Assembly: GCA_005281725.1 (NCBI GenBank)
Contig: SSBO01000012.1
Coordinates: forward strand, 92,032-156,031
DNA from: Wuchereria bancrofti
Lineage: Eukaryota; Nematoda; Chromadorea; Rhabditida; Onchocercidae
Length of the DNA stretch: 64,000 nucleotides
Direction: 5' to 3'
Positions 51,343-63,945 of the stretch are shown here, piece after piece. The notes under the pieces were generated by a model. The model was not told the origin of the DNA and ran no database searches. It was given only the letters and a program-made list of their open reading frames with translations. Made by a program: the position numbers and the translations under genes. Positions within the stretch are counted from its first letter, which is position 1, and every line of letters begins with the position of its first letter.

Positions 51343-54300
51343 ACAGTTAATTCCTAAAGTTAAAGGTTAAATTTATACTAAAATGCGATAATATGATACT
51401 AATGAACTGAAATAAATGCAAGATGATAATCAGTTGAAATCGTAGGCACCAAAATATAGGGAATACTTCCAGAACAACTATCAACAAAAGATCAACTTAT
51501 TAAAGCATCTTTTATATGACTTTTTCAAATTAAAAAAAAACTCACCATCTGATAAATAATAATTCAGTAGAAATATCGTATGATCAGCCTCCAGATAATC
51601 CATTGTTTGTGGCAAATGCCATTTTAAGTTGAATTGTGCACTAAAATAACAAATTTCTTGTAAACGATTAACTGTTATGTTGCAATCGATAAAAATCTTA
51701 ATCTAAAGCAATGACATAAAATCTCATTAAATAGCATTTATTATCACATATATCAGACAGCGCATCATTACTATCGCTTATTGATTATGAATAATATATA
51801 TATATTTTATCAGTTTCTAAACCAATTGATTATAATTAATTGATCGCAGTGTTTTGTTTATGTCCGCTAAATCTTATTGTACATTTTATCTGTTTTTAAT
51901 CGAATTTTTGCTTGGAATGTAACTTTAAAAAATGATAATAAAAACATTGAATAAGAAATACAACAACCAAAAATTCTACTTCGTATGATCGGCGGTAACT
52001 TCAAGATTTGTTATCACTGAATCAATTTCAGCTTCAACTATCAAACCGATGAATGTACTTCGTTCACCAATAGCATTACTTGCAATGCACTGATATAATC
52101 CCTAAAAATTATATTCTCATAAGAAATATGGAGTAATAACAAATGATAAAAACAATAGCAATTAGGTAGAAGTAATGAATTAAATAAATTTACCTGATCA
52201 GTTTGCTGCACACTTGAAAAGAGCAAATCTTTCGTAAATCTAACCATACTTACACCCATTTCATTGACAGCAATTTCTGATACGAAACCTTCCACAGGTA
52301 ATAACTGAATAAAAATCAATTAGATGACCAAAAAGTTTAATGATCAAATTTGATATGATCAATTTTCATCCCTTTAATTCATGATTTTTTCCTGAATATT
52401 TTTCATATCATTGTAATTATAATGACTACCTTACACTATAATGAGAGTAAATAATCTTTCATTATAAATAATCATTATAATTTAAGTATATGACATGTAA
52501 TTCTTCTTGAAGCATTTTTAAATCTATTGTAAATTTTACAATTTTCATAAGAAAGGTATAATGTTGACTACCATTTTTTTTTAGATATTTCAGTATGGTA
52601 AAAATATAACTTAGATAAATAGAATATAATCTATCTTTATCTGTTGCTCACATGGATCTTCTTTTCTATTTATCTTTTAGATTATCTACTGATATGATAG
52701 GGTAGTACAGTTGAAAAAGATCAATCCAACAATGTGAGAATTGATGCACACTATAACAAAATTATTGATAGGAAAACTAAATCATTTCAGTATCAGTATA
52801 AGATGGTCGTTTTTTTTTTCTTTTTTTTTTCTGTCATTTCTTCATTTATAACATTATCATGTGATTTACAAGATTACTTCTAATAAATTCTAAAATTAAA
52901 TCAAATCTGATTATTTACATGAAAAGCATAATGAAGCCTTCACTTAATTTACATAAATTTAATCAAAAAGTATAAAAAAGATGCTCTCATTTATAATGGT
53001 ATCATTTGTTAATCAAATAGCAATTCAGTTACTTCTATCGTTACTTCTAATTTTACACAATTAGTAATTGTGTAGAATTATCACATCTGTTCCTCAAGAA
53101 TTGAAAAAAAAGAAAAATGTGTATGCAGAAGAAAGTAATTCATGCAGAAAAGGATAAGGAATTAGATAAGAGAAATGATAATAATGAAAAGAAATCAATG
53201 AAAGCTGCAGAAAGTGATAATATTAAAATTGCTAAGCAAATAGAAAAGGATGAAAATAAAGAAATGAAAAAACATGAAGGACGATCACATGTTTTCTTTG
53301 ATATTATTATTAATGGAAAAGCTTCAGGACGTATTATAATGGAGCTATTTAATGATATAGTACCAAAAACAGCTGAAAATTTTCGATGCTTATGTACCGG
53401 TGAAAAAGGAATGGGTAAACTTGGAAAGCCACTTCATTATAAAAATTGCAAATTTCATCGAGTTATTCCAGAATTCATGTGTCAAGGAGGTGATTTTACA
53501 AATGGTGATGGAACTGGTGGTGAATCAATATATGGTGAAACATTTCCAGATGAAAATTTCATTGAGAAACATACTGGACCAGGAATTCTATCGATGGCAA
53601 ATGCAGGTCCAAATACAAATGGTTCACAATTTTTTCTCTGTACCAATAAAACAGATTGGTTAGATGGTAAACATGTAGTATTTGGAAAAGTAATCGAAGG
53701 AATGGAAGTAGTAAAGAAGATTGAAGCTGTTGGCTCGGAAGATGGTAAAACTTCACAAGAGGTAGTAATTGTAAATTGTGGTGAATTGTGAGGAAAAGTT
53801 AACATATTATCTTTCTGATAAGAAAAAAAAAGAAAAGCTCAAAATAACTTTATCATTAATAATTTTGTAATTTTTTTTTTCTTTTCTCAATTATTATCAA
53901 CTAACACTAAAAATATAATAAAATTTAATATAATTATCTAATGCAATAATTGATTCCAATAAGTTACAGCAATTTATCGACAGCGAATTTTAAATTTTCG
54001 TCAGTAAATCTTACAAACAAGAAACAGTGTTCATATTGTAGTATCTCAAATTTACTGGTTTTTGTTTCATTTAAAAAAAAAAAAATCTTGCAATCTTATT
54101 TTTAAATGAATACTACAGGAATATATAAATATTCTAACATCGTTAAAATATGAAAAACACTAAAGAAGGAAGAATAAAATGCTTTTTCATTGTAATTACA
54201 ATGGAAGTATTTTGTGCTTAACAACTTTTAAAATAGCATGTAATTTACTCAATTAATCATTGAAAAAGTCATATTATATCAAATGGCCATAAAATACACT

Positions 54301-57300
54301 TGAAAAATATCAAAAATAACCTTTGCTCTTCCAAACGGTATTACTTTTTTACCATCTTTGTACCAATTTATTTGAAATGATGTATCATGTGGTTCAACAG
54401 ATCCCGAACAACGAAGTCGAATTGTCGTCCCAAGCGTTCCTGTGATCCTTTGCACCGTACGTTTGGTCATCAAAACTGGTGCCACTAAATTTTATGCAAT
54501 CAACATCCATTCTACATTCCAAAAAATAAAATTTTTTTTTTTTATAAAAAGCTAAACTACAAAATTAAGTTCCAAATTAGTTCATCGATTTCAAAAGCAT
54601 CCATTTTATAGTTATTATTAAAATGTCTTATTGCTATATAGATACTTTATTCTGAATTTATTATAATTCAATATATTGTAATGATAATGTTACCTAAGTT
54701 ACATTTTATGCATTTGTATAGAGGAAAGATAATGCGTTCATTTAGTCGTTTTAATGACGAAAAAATTTATGCGCATTTATCAAATAACCTTGAACTGTGA
54801 TAAATGTTGAAATTGTTTGTCGAACCGTTTTCCCAACGGTAACACAAGTATACCTGCCATTATCTTGAGTATTGGCTGAATGAATTACCATTGCACTATG
54901 TGTTTTCACATCATCCTTTTGATATTCTGCAATAAAATTAACAAAATGAAGAGAACAAATAAATATATCAAGCAATTGATCCAATCATGAGACATTCCCA
55001 AATCTACAAATGTTACAGTTACATTGCCCTCTTTTCATCTCTTTTTTACTCTTTTCAACATTGAAATTCAAATAAAACGTCCTTTTTCAATGATTCAGTT
55101 AAACAAAAATGAAATTCAAAATATTTAGCGCCTATGATACAAAAATTTGAATTATTTTAACGGCTTCATACGTACATATAAACATACTTGAAAAAAAAAA
55201 TTCTTTAAATGCTGATATTATCGTGGAACTTTTTAAACAGGGCTATTATTACTGTAATCAATACATTGCTCTATTAGCATAGCAAAGATCAGTTACCGGA
55301 TTGATATAATAATAGTTTAATAAATAACATATTTCGTTTATTGGACTTGTTTAGATTGAAATTAATAAGAATCAAACTTCGATTTGCTCATTTCTTACTA
55401 AAAAGTAGTTTCAGCTCATAGAATTTTTACTACTAATCTTTAGCTTTTCAAATATAATAAATTGAACAGAACATACTTCGAATAGGTTGTCCATATTCAT
55501 TTACAACATGCCACGATGAAGTTGAATGTGGATCATCCAAAAGACATTCCAATATAACACTTTCACCAATAGGAACTAACAATTCTGACGGAAGGTCAGT
55601 TAACATTATTGAACTTTCAGTTGAATGCTTATCTGAAAGAATCAAAAGCATTTGAGTATCGCATTTCATATATTTATAATATAAAAGATAATTGAATATT
55701 TAGAATAAAATTTTCTGTGTTTCCACACTCTATCATTATGAAATGCCATTCTCTTTGATAGAAAAGTTACTAAAAAAATTTTGAAATCAGAAAATGCAAG
55801 AAAAATCCGATCAATCATTGTCCTCGTATTCTTCCTCTTCCTTTTCCTCATCTCTTCTTCTCCATAAAATTAAGAAAAAGGAAAAATTAAAAAATTTATC
55901 AAGGACAAAACGCAAGTAATTTATCATTCTATAACAATTTATTAACGATTATAGCAAAAATGATTATCAATCAGGAATGAATAAATAGGGTTATACAAAC
56001 CGTCGCCAAAAGTGACATTTATGACCGCTATATCACTAAATATATTTCCACTACGACAACGATATTGACCGCTATCATTTAGATCTACTCCTATTGAATG
56101 CAATACTGATTGATGTTCAGTGGTATATCTATAAAAATAAGTTTCTGACATATATAAAATACTCTAAAGAAGATATAAAAGAAATTAAATTGAAATATAG
56201 AGTAGCAATCGTAAACAGAATTTCACTGTTTAAAATTTATTCTTTACAGTGCTATACTAAATAGCATGTTTTCGAACTATTTTAAAATAACGTATCAAAA
56301 AACGGATGATAAGACTAATAAATATAGCTAATGAAATGATAAAAAAGTAGTTTTAAGCTCATTAAGAAAAAAAAAGTAAGAATACATCAATCACTCACAT
56401 ATGAATATTATTATCTTTATTTGTCTCAATTAAAATTTCCGTATCATTTTGATACCAAATAATTTGTTCAGAAAATGAACCACTTGTTGCACATTCCAAT
56501 CGGAAAACTGAACCATTTGCTACCGTTAAGCTGAAAAAAGAAAAAGAAATTAAAATGAATTTGATTATCATTGTTTCAGTACTAAATAATTATATTAATT
56601 TCGTAAGCAAATTAAATGATTCTCTATTTCCATCTATATTTTACTGTTCATAGAACATTACCATTATTATTATTACCAATTATTATTATTTATTATTATT
56701 GCCAATTATTATTATTTATTATTATTATTAATCCACTGCAATAGGTAAAAGATTTGCATCTTTTAACGAAAATTAATACATTATCATTAAGGAAATATAA
56801 TCACAATATTCAATTAATCATACATTATACTTTGTTCTTACAAAGATAATTATGTTAAATAAAGAGAATTGATCGTAATTCACAAATGACTAAATACTGA
56901 TAACTGAAATATATGAAAATAAATTAAGAAATTAATAACACAATCAAAAAAAAAAATCACTTTTTTGGATGAAGAGTAAAATGAATTGGTATAGCACGCT
57001 TCACAATGAGCGCATTACTTAGCACCTTCCCTGGAGGCATTTCAGCTGAACGTTTTATTCGATTATTTAAAAGATAACTATCCAAAAGATCAGTTGATAC
57101 AATTGCAACATCAGCTACACATCGATATAATCCCTGCAAAAAATGAAAATTGTATATAATAAAAAAAAAAAAGATTTTAATAATTATATAAATAAGCAGT
57201 GAAACTAAATTTCTGTAAAATGATACGTTTTGTAGTTTTTGTTTCTATATAGCAGAAAACATGAATGAATTTTTTCAACGAATGTTATTTTCTATAAAAT

Positions 57301-59654
57301 TTCTTTACTATTAATTGTTTGAAAAAAAGAAAAACAAACAAACAAATTTAAACTTTGTTTTATATTAAAAAAATGAGAATACATACAATAATGCTATTAA
57401 ATTCAAGGAATTACTACTCACCAAATTTTGGCCATTCAATACTAAAACCGATGAATTATTTGTGGTGATAAATTCATTATCTTTCCACCATATCACATCC
57501 ATATCTTCACCTAATCCAAGTAAACTAGCTCGACATGTTACAGTTAATTCGTCCTGTGGTTGTAATTCAATTACATATATTTGAGCCGATTCTGCGGTAA
57601 ATAATTTGGTCTCACTGTTATGAATAATAATGAAGGTAAAGAGTACGAATTGTCCGCTATAGTATTGCTGAGGTTGATCGTTTGATGTGCTACAAAAATT
57701 AATTCATTTATAAATTAAAAATTTTTTGGATAAAGTTGTCAGCTTAATTATATGGAAATGTTTTCTTCTTTTTTTTCTTTTTCTTAAATAGAAATGTTTT
57801 AACATTTTGCAAAAATAATGGTATCAAATGATAAAAATTAATGAATTCATCAATAATTCTAAAATTATTAAATTTATAATTTAAAGCTAATCTGCAAACA
57901 AATGAATTTCCGAATTTATTTGAAAAGAACTACTTTTTTATACTGAAATATAAAAGGAAAAAAAAAAGTTTATAACACAATGAAATATTCGACTTTTTCG
58001 AATCAATATAGATTTTGAATACCTCGAAATGATAAGTAACTTATAATAAGAATTGAATTCCAAACGTGCACCAATGATTTAAAATAACATTTAATAGAAA
58101 CTAAGCAGAAGATATTGCAAAATATTACGCAATAATTGAGAACAAATAAAAAGTCTATGCGTAATCTCTCCTTAATACACCATATCCATTTCTTCAAAAG
58201 TATCTATTTGACTTTTCCAAAAGTAAAGTATTCACCTTTCTCATCCGCAAAATAAAGTATTTCTCACACAAATTAAACTTATTTTGTTCTTCTGCTTAGT
58301 TTCTATTAAATTTTTTTCTATTAAATGACTTTTTTCAATCATTAAATTAAGCAAGAGTAAAAATAGCAATAAGAATAAGAAGGAAGAGGAGTAATTAGAT
58401 TTTAACAGTGTAGCTGAAAAAAAAAAATTCCCCCGACATATAGGCCAATCAATTTAATGGTTGAATAGAACTGAATGATAATTTCTACTATAATTCTTTT
58501 TCAAATAGTTCAAATCGGGGTATGCCATCAAAGAATATAACCTTAAGAGATGAATTCTAAATATTAAATAATATTTATAGTAAAACTTTTAAAAAAAAAA
58601 TACATGTGTAAATGTACCTTTCTGCATTTTTCCACTTATTGAATATGATTTCATTTCCTAATAATGTAGTATTTAAAATACTGATACTAGCTATACTATT
58701 ACTGTTACTTCTGTAGTCGCTGCTTCTCTTTTGCTTGGTCCTAATTAACATATCATTGTTTTTCTTCCACATATAATGTTGAATATTATCAACTATTGGT
58801 GAATATCCAATTTTACCTACAATAAATATAGAGTATTAATCAATTTGTTAAACAAATTACAAGTAATAAGATAAACAAATTAAGTTAAAATAAAAAAAAA
58901 TGAAAATTTTTTTCAAAAAGGAAATTTCATAATCCATATATTATTCTCTGAATTTTGAACTAACAAATAATCATTAATAAAATGAGGAGTTATGGTTATA
59001 CTAAAAATGATATCGCAATTATAATTTACCTTTATCTAAGAATGTTGCTTCAAGGGGTATAAATATAATTTCGAGTTGCAAAAGAATGGCAAATATTATA
59101 AAAGAGAATGAGCAGCCACGTTCACACTTTGACAATTTTGACTTTGAAATATACTGTTGAACCAATTCTTCCCTAAAAAATTTTTTCTTTCATTGATTAC
59201 GATTTTGAGAAAACAAACAATTGCTAAGTTCAATTGCAATTATATTACAATTAAGTGCTGATTTCCGATGAAAAAAAGAGAAAAAACATAATCTGAGATG
59301 GTATTTAGAGGAAACCAGTCCCTTCTTTTTTTCTACAAACTTTGAAAATGAAAACATGCAAAGAACAACTGGTTTACAGCTGACAAATAATTGATCAATT
59401 GAATTATTCAAATTCTTTATGACTATCTTTGTATCAAGTATCATTTATAACAACATCGAAAGGCAACCAATTGTAAATTTTATTCATCAATTATCACAAA
59501 ATAGATTTCAAATCATATGTGTTAAAAAAAAAAAAAAACTGTGAAATAAAAGAGATAAAAAAAAGAAAAAAAAAAAAAAAAACCTTTCGAAATTTGTGAC
59601 ATCCATACCAGTTGCTGGATAAAGTAAGAATGGTTCGTTGTTAAAAGGGACCAT
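43941..59654 (-). CDS. Ig/FN3 type I membrane receptor, DCC/neogenin/protogenin superfamily
   Basis: Thirty exons, all frame-consistent, give about 1524 aa; exon ends in gene order include 59654-59584, 59172-59030, 58816-58618, 57689-57422, 57133-56961, 56530-56399, 56128-56001, 55632-55477, 54926-54789, 54484-54321, 52304-52194, 52101-51980, 51640-51546, 51255-51058, 50708-50603, 50378-50287, 49857-49694 and on to 44160-43941. An N-terminal hydrophobic segment ([17 protein letters not shown], about 45-65) may be the signal sequence. Four Ig domains follow (Cys/Trp cores such as LTVTCRA...WWKD...[29 protein letters not shown]), then five FN3 domains, a transmembrane helix ([19 protein letters not shown], about 1152-1172) and a 350-residue tail. 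Such receptors mediate axon guidance or adhesion. Four Ig plus five FN3 matches protogenin; DCC/UNC-40 has six FN3 and a conserved P3 tail motif, which I do not see. Which subfamily it belongs to, and the start codon, are uncertain. Confidence 0.85.
45512..45545 (-). other. 34-nt micro-exon in the receptor cytoplasmic tail
   Basis: The flanking exons (46394-46195 ending in phase 2, and 45320-45154 which is open only in phase 0) cannot be joined directly. A segment flanked by TTGATTAAG and GTTTGC supplies exactly 1+33 nt and reads [11 protein letters not shown]. It is the only frame-correcting candidate I found in the 870-bp gap. It is inferred from phase, not homology. Confidence 0.5.
51309..51341. 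repeat. (AT)n microsatellite in receptor intron
   Basis: About 16 uninterrupted AT dinucleotides between the exons 51640-51546 and 51255-51058. Confidence 0.95.
53117..53791 (+). CDS. Divergent-loop cyclophilin (peptidyl-prolyl isomerase), intronless
   Basis: Single uninterrupted frame of 224 aa: a Lys/Glu/Asp-rich N-terminal extension of about 55 residues, then a complete cyclophilin A-type domain (from [11 protein letters not shown] to the end). The active-site residues are all present: [15 protein letters not shown] (Arg, Phe, Met, Gln), NGSQFFLCT (Phe), [11 protein letters not shown] (Trp, His). The GKLGKPLHY insertion and the pair of Cys in RCLCTGEKG and VNCGEL mark a divergent-loop cyclophilin, as in C. 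elegans CYP-3 and plant cytosolic forms. It catalyses cis-trans isomerisation of Xaa-Pro bonds and should bind cyclosporin. It lies wholly in the receptor intron 52305-54320 on the opposite strand. A downstream AATAAA supports independent expression. The start is the first ATG; a second, two codons later, is equally possible. The charged extension has no predicted signal or organelle sequence that I can recognise. Confidence 0.95.
   Translation: MCMQKKVIHAEKDKELDKRNDNNEKKSMKAAESDNIKIAKQIEKDENKEMKKHEGRSHVFFDIIINGKASGRIIMELFNDIVPKTAENFRCLCTGEKGMGKLGKPLHYKNCKFHRVIPEFMCQGGDFTNGDGTGGESIYGETFPDENFIEKHTGPGILSMANAGPNTNGSQFFLCTNKTDWLDGKHVVFGKVIEGMEVVKKIEAVGSEDGKTSQEVVIVNCGEL
53917..53922 (+). terminator. 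Candidate poly(A) signal AATAAA of the cyclophilin gene
   Basis: ATAATAAAATT about 126 nt after the cyclophilin stop codon, still inside the host receptor intron. Its position is typical for a short worm 3' UTR, though AATAAA is common by chance in DNA this AT-rich. Confidence 0.45.
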
Positions 59655-60288
59655 CGATATCTGTGGCTTCCACACATCATCAACATTGAGAAGCAGCGAC
59701 CTTCTGAAACAGATTATCACAAATACTGGTTTATGCAAATTATCTCATAATCTTGTCAGCTCTGTAAATATTTTCAATGTTTGAAAATTTTAATCTAGCT
59801 AAGAAACTTTATTTCATTTATTTAAAATTTATATTATTTCCATAGTTCATAGTTTCATAGTTTTTTTTTTTTTTTTTCACAGCTTATTTTTTATTTTTTT
59901 CATAGATTACAATTCATAGTTTAGGGCTCAAACATAAATGAGAATTAGATAGAAACTAATCTGATACAAAATAAATATTAAACTTTACTTTCTCTTAATG
60001 AAAAGTAATCGAAACATTAAATGACTACAAGTGCAATCAATAATTTTGTTCGATGTAAATTGGTACATGTGCACTTGATAGTAATATTTGTCATTTCGGT
60101 AAATTATTAACATAAACTATTCTTCCTTTTTTTTTTTCATTAGCTTCAAAGATAATAAAATTTTCAATAAGAGCAAGGATATTAGATCCTTAATTAATCA
60201 TCAAATGATTTTAATAAGATCATAACACTTAATACTAATTAGCTATCCTAATAATAAAATGAAAAAAAAAAAAAAAACAATAACAAAC

Positions 60289-60434
60289 CTAGAAGCCTCA
60301 AAATGAGACTTGTCTTTATACTTTTTGGCAAACAACACAGTAGATTTGTTCAGATTTTGATGTAAATAATAAATAAGATGCCCTGATCGTTCACACGCCT
60401 CTCTGCTATGTTCAATTTGTATATTCGTTTTCCT
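60289..60434 (-). other. Possible additional 5' exon of the receptor
   Basis: A 146-nt open segment bounded by CTATAG and GTTTGT ends in phase 2 and would join in frame to the segment beginning at 59703 (TTTCAG acceptor), upstream of the start I chose. The joined reading contains KKYKDKSHFEASRRSLLLN. It has no ATG, so it would need yet another exon. Without it, 59703 may instead be a trans-splice acceptor. No homology is recognised. Confidence 0.3.
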
Positions 60435-61714
60435 CTATAGTTCAATTCTTGGTCTGAAATTTATTATTCTAATTAGATAATATTATGAAAAAAAAAATAT
60501 ATATATATAACTTTCACGAAATAATAGAATTAGTTCATAATTTATCTTCAACAATATCAAATATTCCAACAGCAAAAAAAAAAAAAAAAAACGACAAGAA
60601 AAAAATTATAAATCGAGTTAAAACTGTCCTATTATTTGCATCATTTAGTAATAAAGTACCAGATGTAAATATTAGGTATTCTTAAAACGTTTTTTTTTTC
60701 TTTATTGTTAATTCATCTTTACGTTTTCACAGTCTTTGATCGGACTAATCAATTAGTAATATTTGATTGGTAAAAAAATAAGAAATTTTTTTTTCTCATA
60801 TTTATTTGAAAATATTACATACATTAAAGTGAAATATATAAGACATTACTAATTCATAAAGTTTCCGAAATTTTTTAAACTAAAAATTTTTCGGCAAAAC
60901 GAATGCTGCTCGTTCGTGCTAATTATTACAACTGAAATTTAAGTTAATATTTTCGCAATAAATTTACATTCTTCAGCTAGCAGAGTTATTCTCTGTAATT
61001 GCTTTTTTATTATTATTATTATTATACTGCCTATCTTAATCATTTCGAAATGTTCCCCCAAATTTTTGAACATTCCTAAAAAATTTCATGAATATTACGC
61101 ACAAAAATGCAATCAGCAGCAAAAAAAGAAAAAGAAAAAAAATAATCAATTACTCTCTTATTATGAAAGAAAACTGATCGCAGATGGTAATAACAAAACG
61201 AGAAAAAGATGAAATTCAAAAAGAAGGAAATCAAGTATGTAAAGCAAATATATCTTATGCAAAAATTGTTAAAAAAAATTTAAACCATCTATAATATATT
61301 ATCAAATTCAGGAAAGAAAAAAAAAAACGAATCAGCTGTTTTAATTTTTTTTTCTTTACTGCTAAAAAATTTTATTTAGTTGAATATGGAACTATAATGA
61401 ATTCATAATTATATCCTAAAAACAATCATTTAGTCAATTTTGAAATTAAAAAAAAAAAAAATATTCAAGGAATAATATGCAAAAAATACTACCATATCTT
61501 TTAAATAAGACAAAAAAAGAATTATCTGAAAAAAAAAAAAAAAACTGTAAAATATCTTGATGGAATGAAACAAATAAATGACCTAAATTTTTGACACAAA
61601 TTTATTGTATACAACTGAAAATGACGTATATACGATACACTGGAATGTATCATCCGTAAAACATACTTATGAATAAGATAACATATAACATTCATAATAA
61701 ATATATCCTATTCT

Positions 61715-61753
61715 AATTTTCTAATTTTTTTTTTTAAAAAAAATTAGAAAATT
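61715..61753. repeat. 18-bp inverted repeat, 3-nt loop
   Basis: AATTTTCTAATTTTTTTT, a TTT loop, then the reverse complement AAAAAAAATTAGAAAATT. Partly homopolymeric, so chance formation is plausible. Confidence 0.7.
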
Positions 61754-62693
61754 GTTAAATTAAGACCAAATCATTTATATTTCATAAGCGATAAGGTGTA
61801 TTTGAACTATCTATGATAATCAAAATATAAAGTAACAATAAAAAGTACACATAGAACAAAGTGAAATCTAAAAAACAAAAAGAAAAAAAATTTCTCCCTT
61901 CTATAATGATTATCAATTCTTATCAAAAAAAAAGAAATTCTCCCTTCTATAAACATTATCAATTCTTACCAAACTATCTCACTAATATACTAGCAATTGG
62001 ATTAGAAATCATTAAAATATGAAGATTGATGAATAAATGTTTGTTAGTATAACTTTCTTCCCTTCTTTTTTTCCTCTTGAAAAATGATCGTCTTTTTTTT
62101 TCTTGGAATAGTGAAAAACTTAAGTAAACATTACTCATTTATGAAAGATTATTGGTAAACAAAATATTTGTTATACATAGCTAAAGTAACAATGATGAAT
62201 GATAAGGATGTAAAAGAGAACAAAAATTGTTATCACCATCTTTTCATCATAATCATCAAATAAACATACCAATAAATCATTATCACAGCTGTCTTTATTA
62301 TCATCACTACTATTATCATTACCATCATTATACCAATTATTTCATCATCATTACCAATAAATAATAGAAAGAAAGGAAGAAAGAAAGAAAGGAAAAGAAA
62401 AGAATGTTTGCAACAGTGACGATGACAAAGGTATATTAGTTACAAGCTTTGACAAACAAATCTATAACTATACAGTTTGTAATACCTCACTTTTTCTTAA
62501 TCATCTCTCAATCTCACATCCATTTTCTACAACTTTTATTCTTCTCTTTTCCTTTTTTTTTCTCTCTCTCACTCCTTCTTTTATTTTTGTCATTCATTTT
62601 ATCATCATTATCGTAATGTCTCATCCTTTCTTTCATCTGCAACATTTCTCGAGTTTTCGGAAACATGTGCAAACAAATGTTGAAAGAATAAAT

Positions 62694-63010
62694 GGTGTGT
62701 ATGTGTGTGTGTGTGTTGTGTGTATGTGTGTGTATGTATGTGTATGTGTTATCATCATCATCATCATCACTGGTCTGTTACTATCGATATCATCATTATC
62801 GCCATCTGGTTTGCTGCTACGGTATCATCATATCACCACCATCACCATCATCACTCATCATCATCATCGTCACCATCATTCATTACCATCATCATCACTG
62901 GTTTGTTACTATCGCTATCATCATATCACCACCATTATCATTATCATCATCATCATCACTACTATCATTACTACTACCAGCACTACTAACACCACCACCA
63001 CTCACCAACA
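62694..63010. repeat. (GT)n plus (ATC)n compound satellite
   Basis: A GTGTGTGTATG-type block is followed by ATCATCATCACC and CATCATCACTGG blocks. The words TGGTTTGTTACTATCG and CATATCACCACCAT each recur, indicating imperfect higher-order duplication of about 100 bp. Confidence 0.85.
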
Positions 63011-63377
63011 ATATCACCACCATCAACAACAAACAGCAACAATATATAGGTATTTACAGAAAAAAAAAAATGTACTATTCTAAAAAATACAGAAATTTAA
63101 TCAGAAAAGAAAAGAATCAAAATGTGAAATGATTAGAGGAATGCGAGAAGATTGGTGACAAGGACAGACACATTTTGTAGTAGTATACCGGCTGTCATTG
63201 GCTTCAATGGTTAAGAATGATTGCTGATAGATTAAATCGATGAATGGCATCGTTTTTCGAGAAAAGGACGAAAAAATTTGTAGGCATGTTGTACATATTA
63301 TGTATATATGTATACCCCTGTCAATACAACCAACCACTAACCTCTGATGAAATATAAGTGAAGAGGACAGTCCAATG

Positions 63378-63484
63378 ACACATACACACACACACATACA
63401 CATACACACACACACACATACACATACACGCACACACATACATACATACACAAAACATATATATATAATATATATATATATATA
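63378..63484. repeat. (AC)n then (TA)n microsatellite
   Basis: ACACACACACATACACATACAC-type sequence to about 63452, then ATATATATAATATATATATATATAT. Spurious Cys/Val/Tyr-rich frames arise on the - strand. Confidence 0.9.
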
Positions 63485-63874
63485 TGAAATACTATAACAT
63501 AACGTAGATTGTTGTGAGTAGTAAATGGACGATGATGATGATGATGAGATGATGCCATGTTCAACATTGGCGCATTTTGCACTCAACTACCGTTGTTAAA
63601 AATTGAAACTAAAATAAATCGAAAGATTATGACTCGAACAAAAAGCTATTTGAAAATTAACAATGAGTAACAAAAAAGAAGGAAGAAAGAGGGAGGGAGA
63701 GAGAGAGAGAGAGGGAGAGAGGAGAGAAAGAAGGAAAAAAGGATGAAAGAAACAGCCAACTAGGCAAGCAAATTCAACTAATCACATAAAATATACTCAC
63801 AATTTACACTTTTTCTTCCGTTCTTTCTTTCTAATCTTAATAGGCAAATAATATAATGATATAATGTAAACGAG

Positions 63875-63945
63875 ACTAAGAGAGAGAAAGAGAGGGAGAA
63901 GGAGAGTAAGAGAGAGAGGGAGGGAGAGAGGGAGAAAAAAAAAAG
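63875..63945. repeat. (GA)n polypurine tract
   Basis: GAGAGAGAAAGAGAGGGAG-type sequence, nearly free of pyrimidines for about 70 bp. A similar tract lies at about 63680-63745. Both are mirror-like and could form triplex structures. Confidence 0.85.

Noticed and set aside
53482..53805. 107-codon - strand frame across the cyclophilin gene
   Set aside because: Shadow of the strongly conserved cyclophilin coding strand; no independent motif.
62616..63586. Overlapping frames of 94-161 codons on both strands
   Set aside because: Encoded by (GT)n, (ATC)n, (AC)n and (TA)n arrays: His/Ser/Thr or Tyr/Cys/Val runs with no domain.
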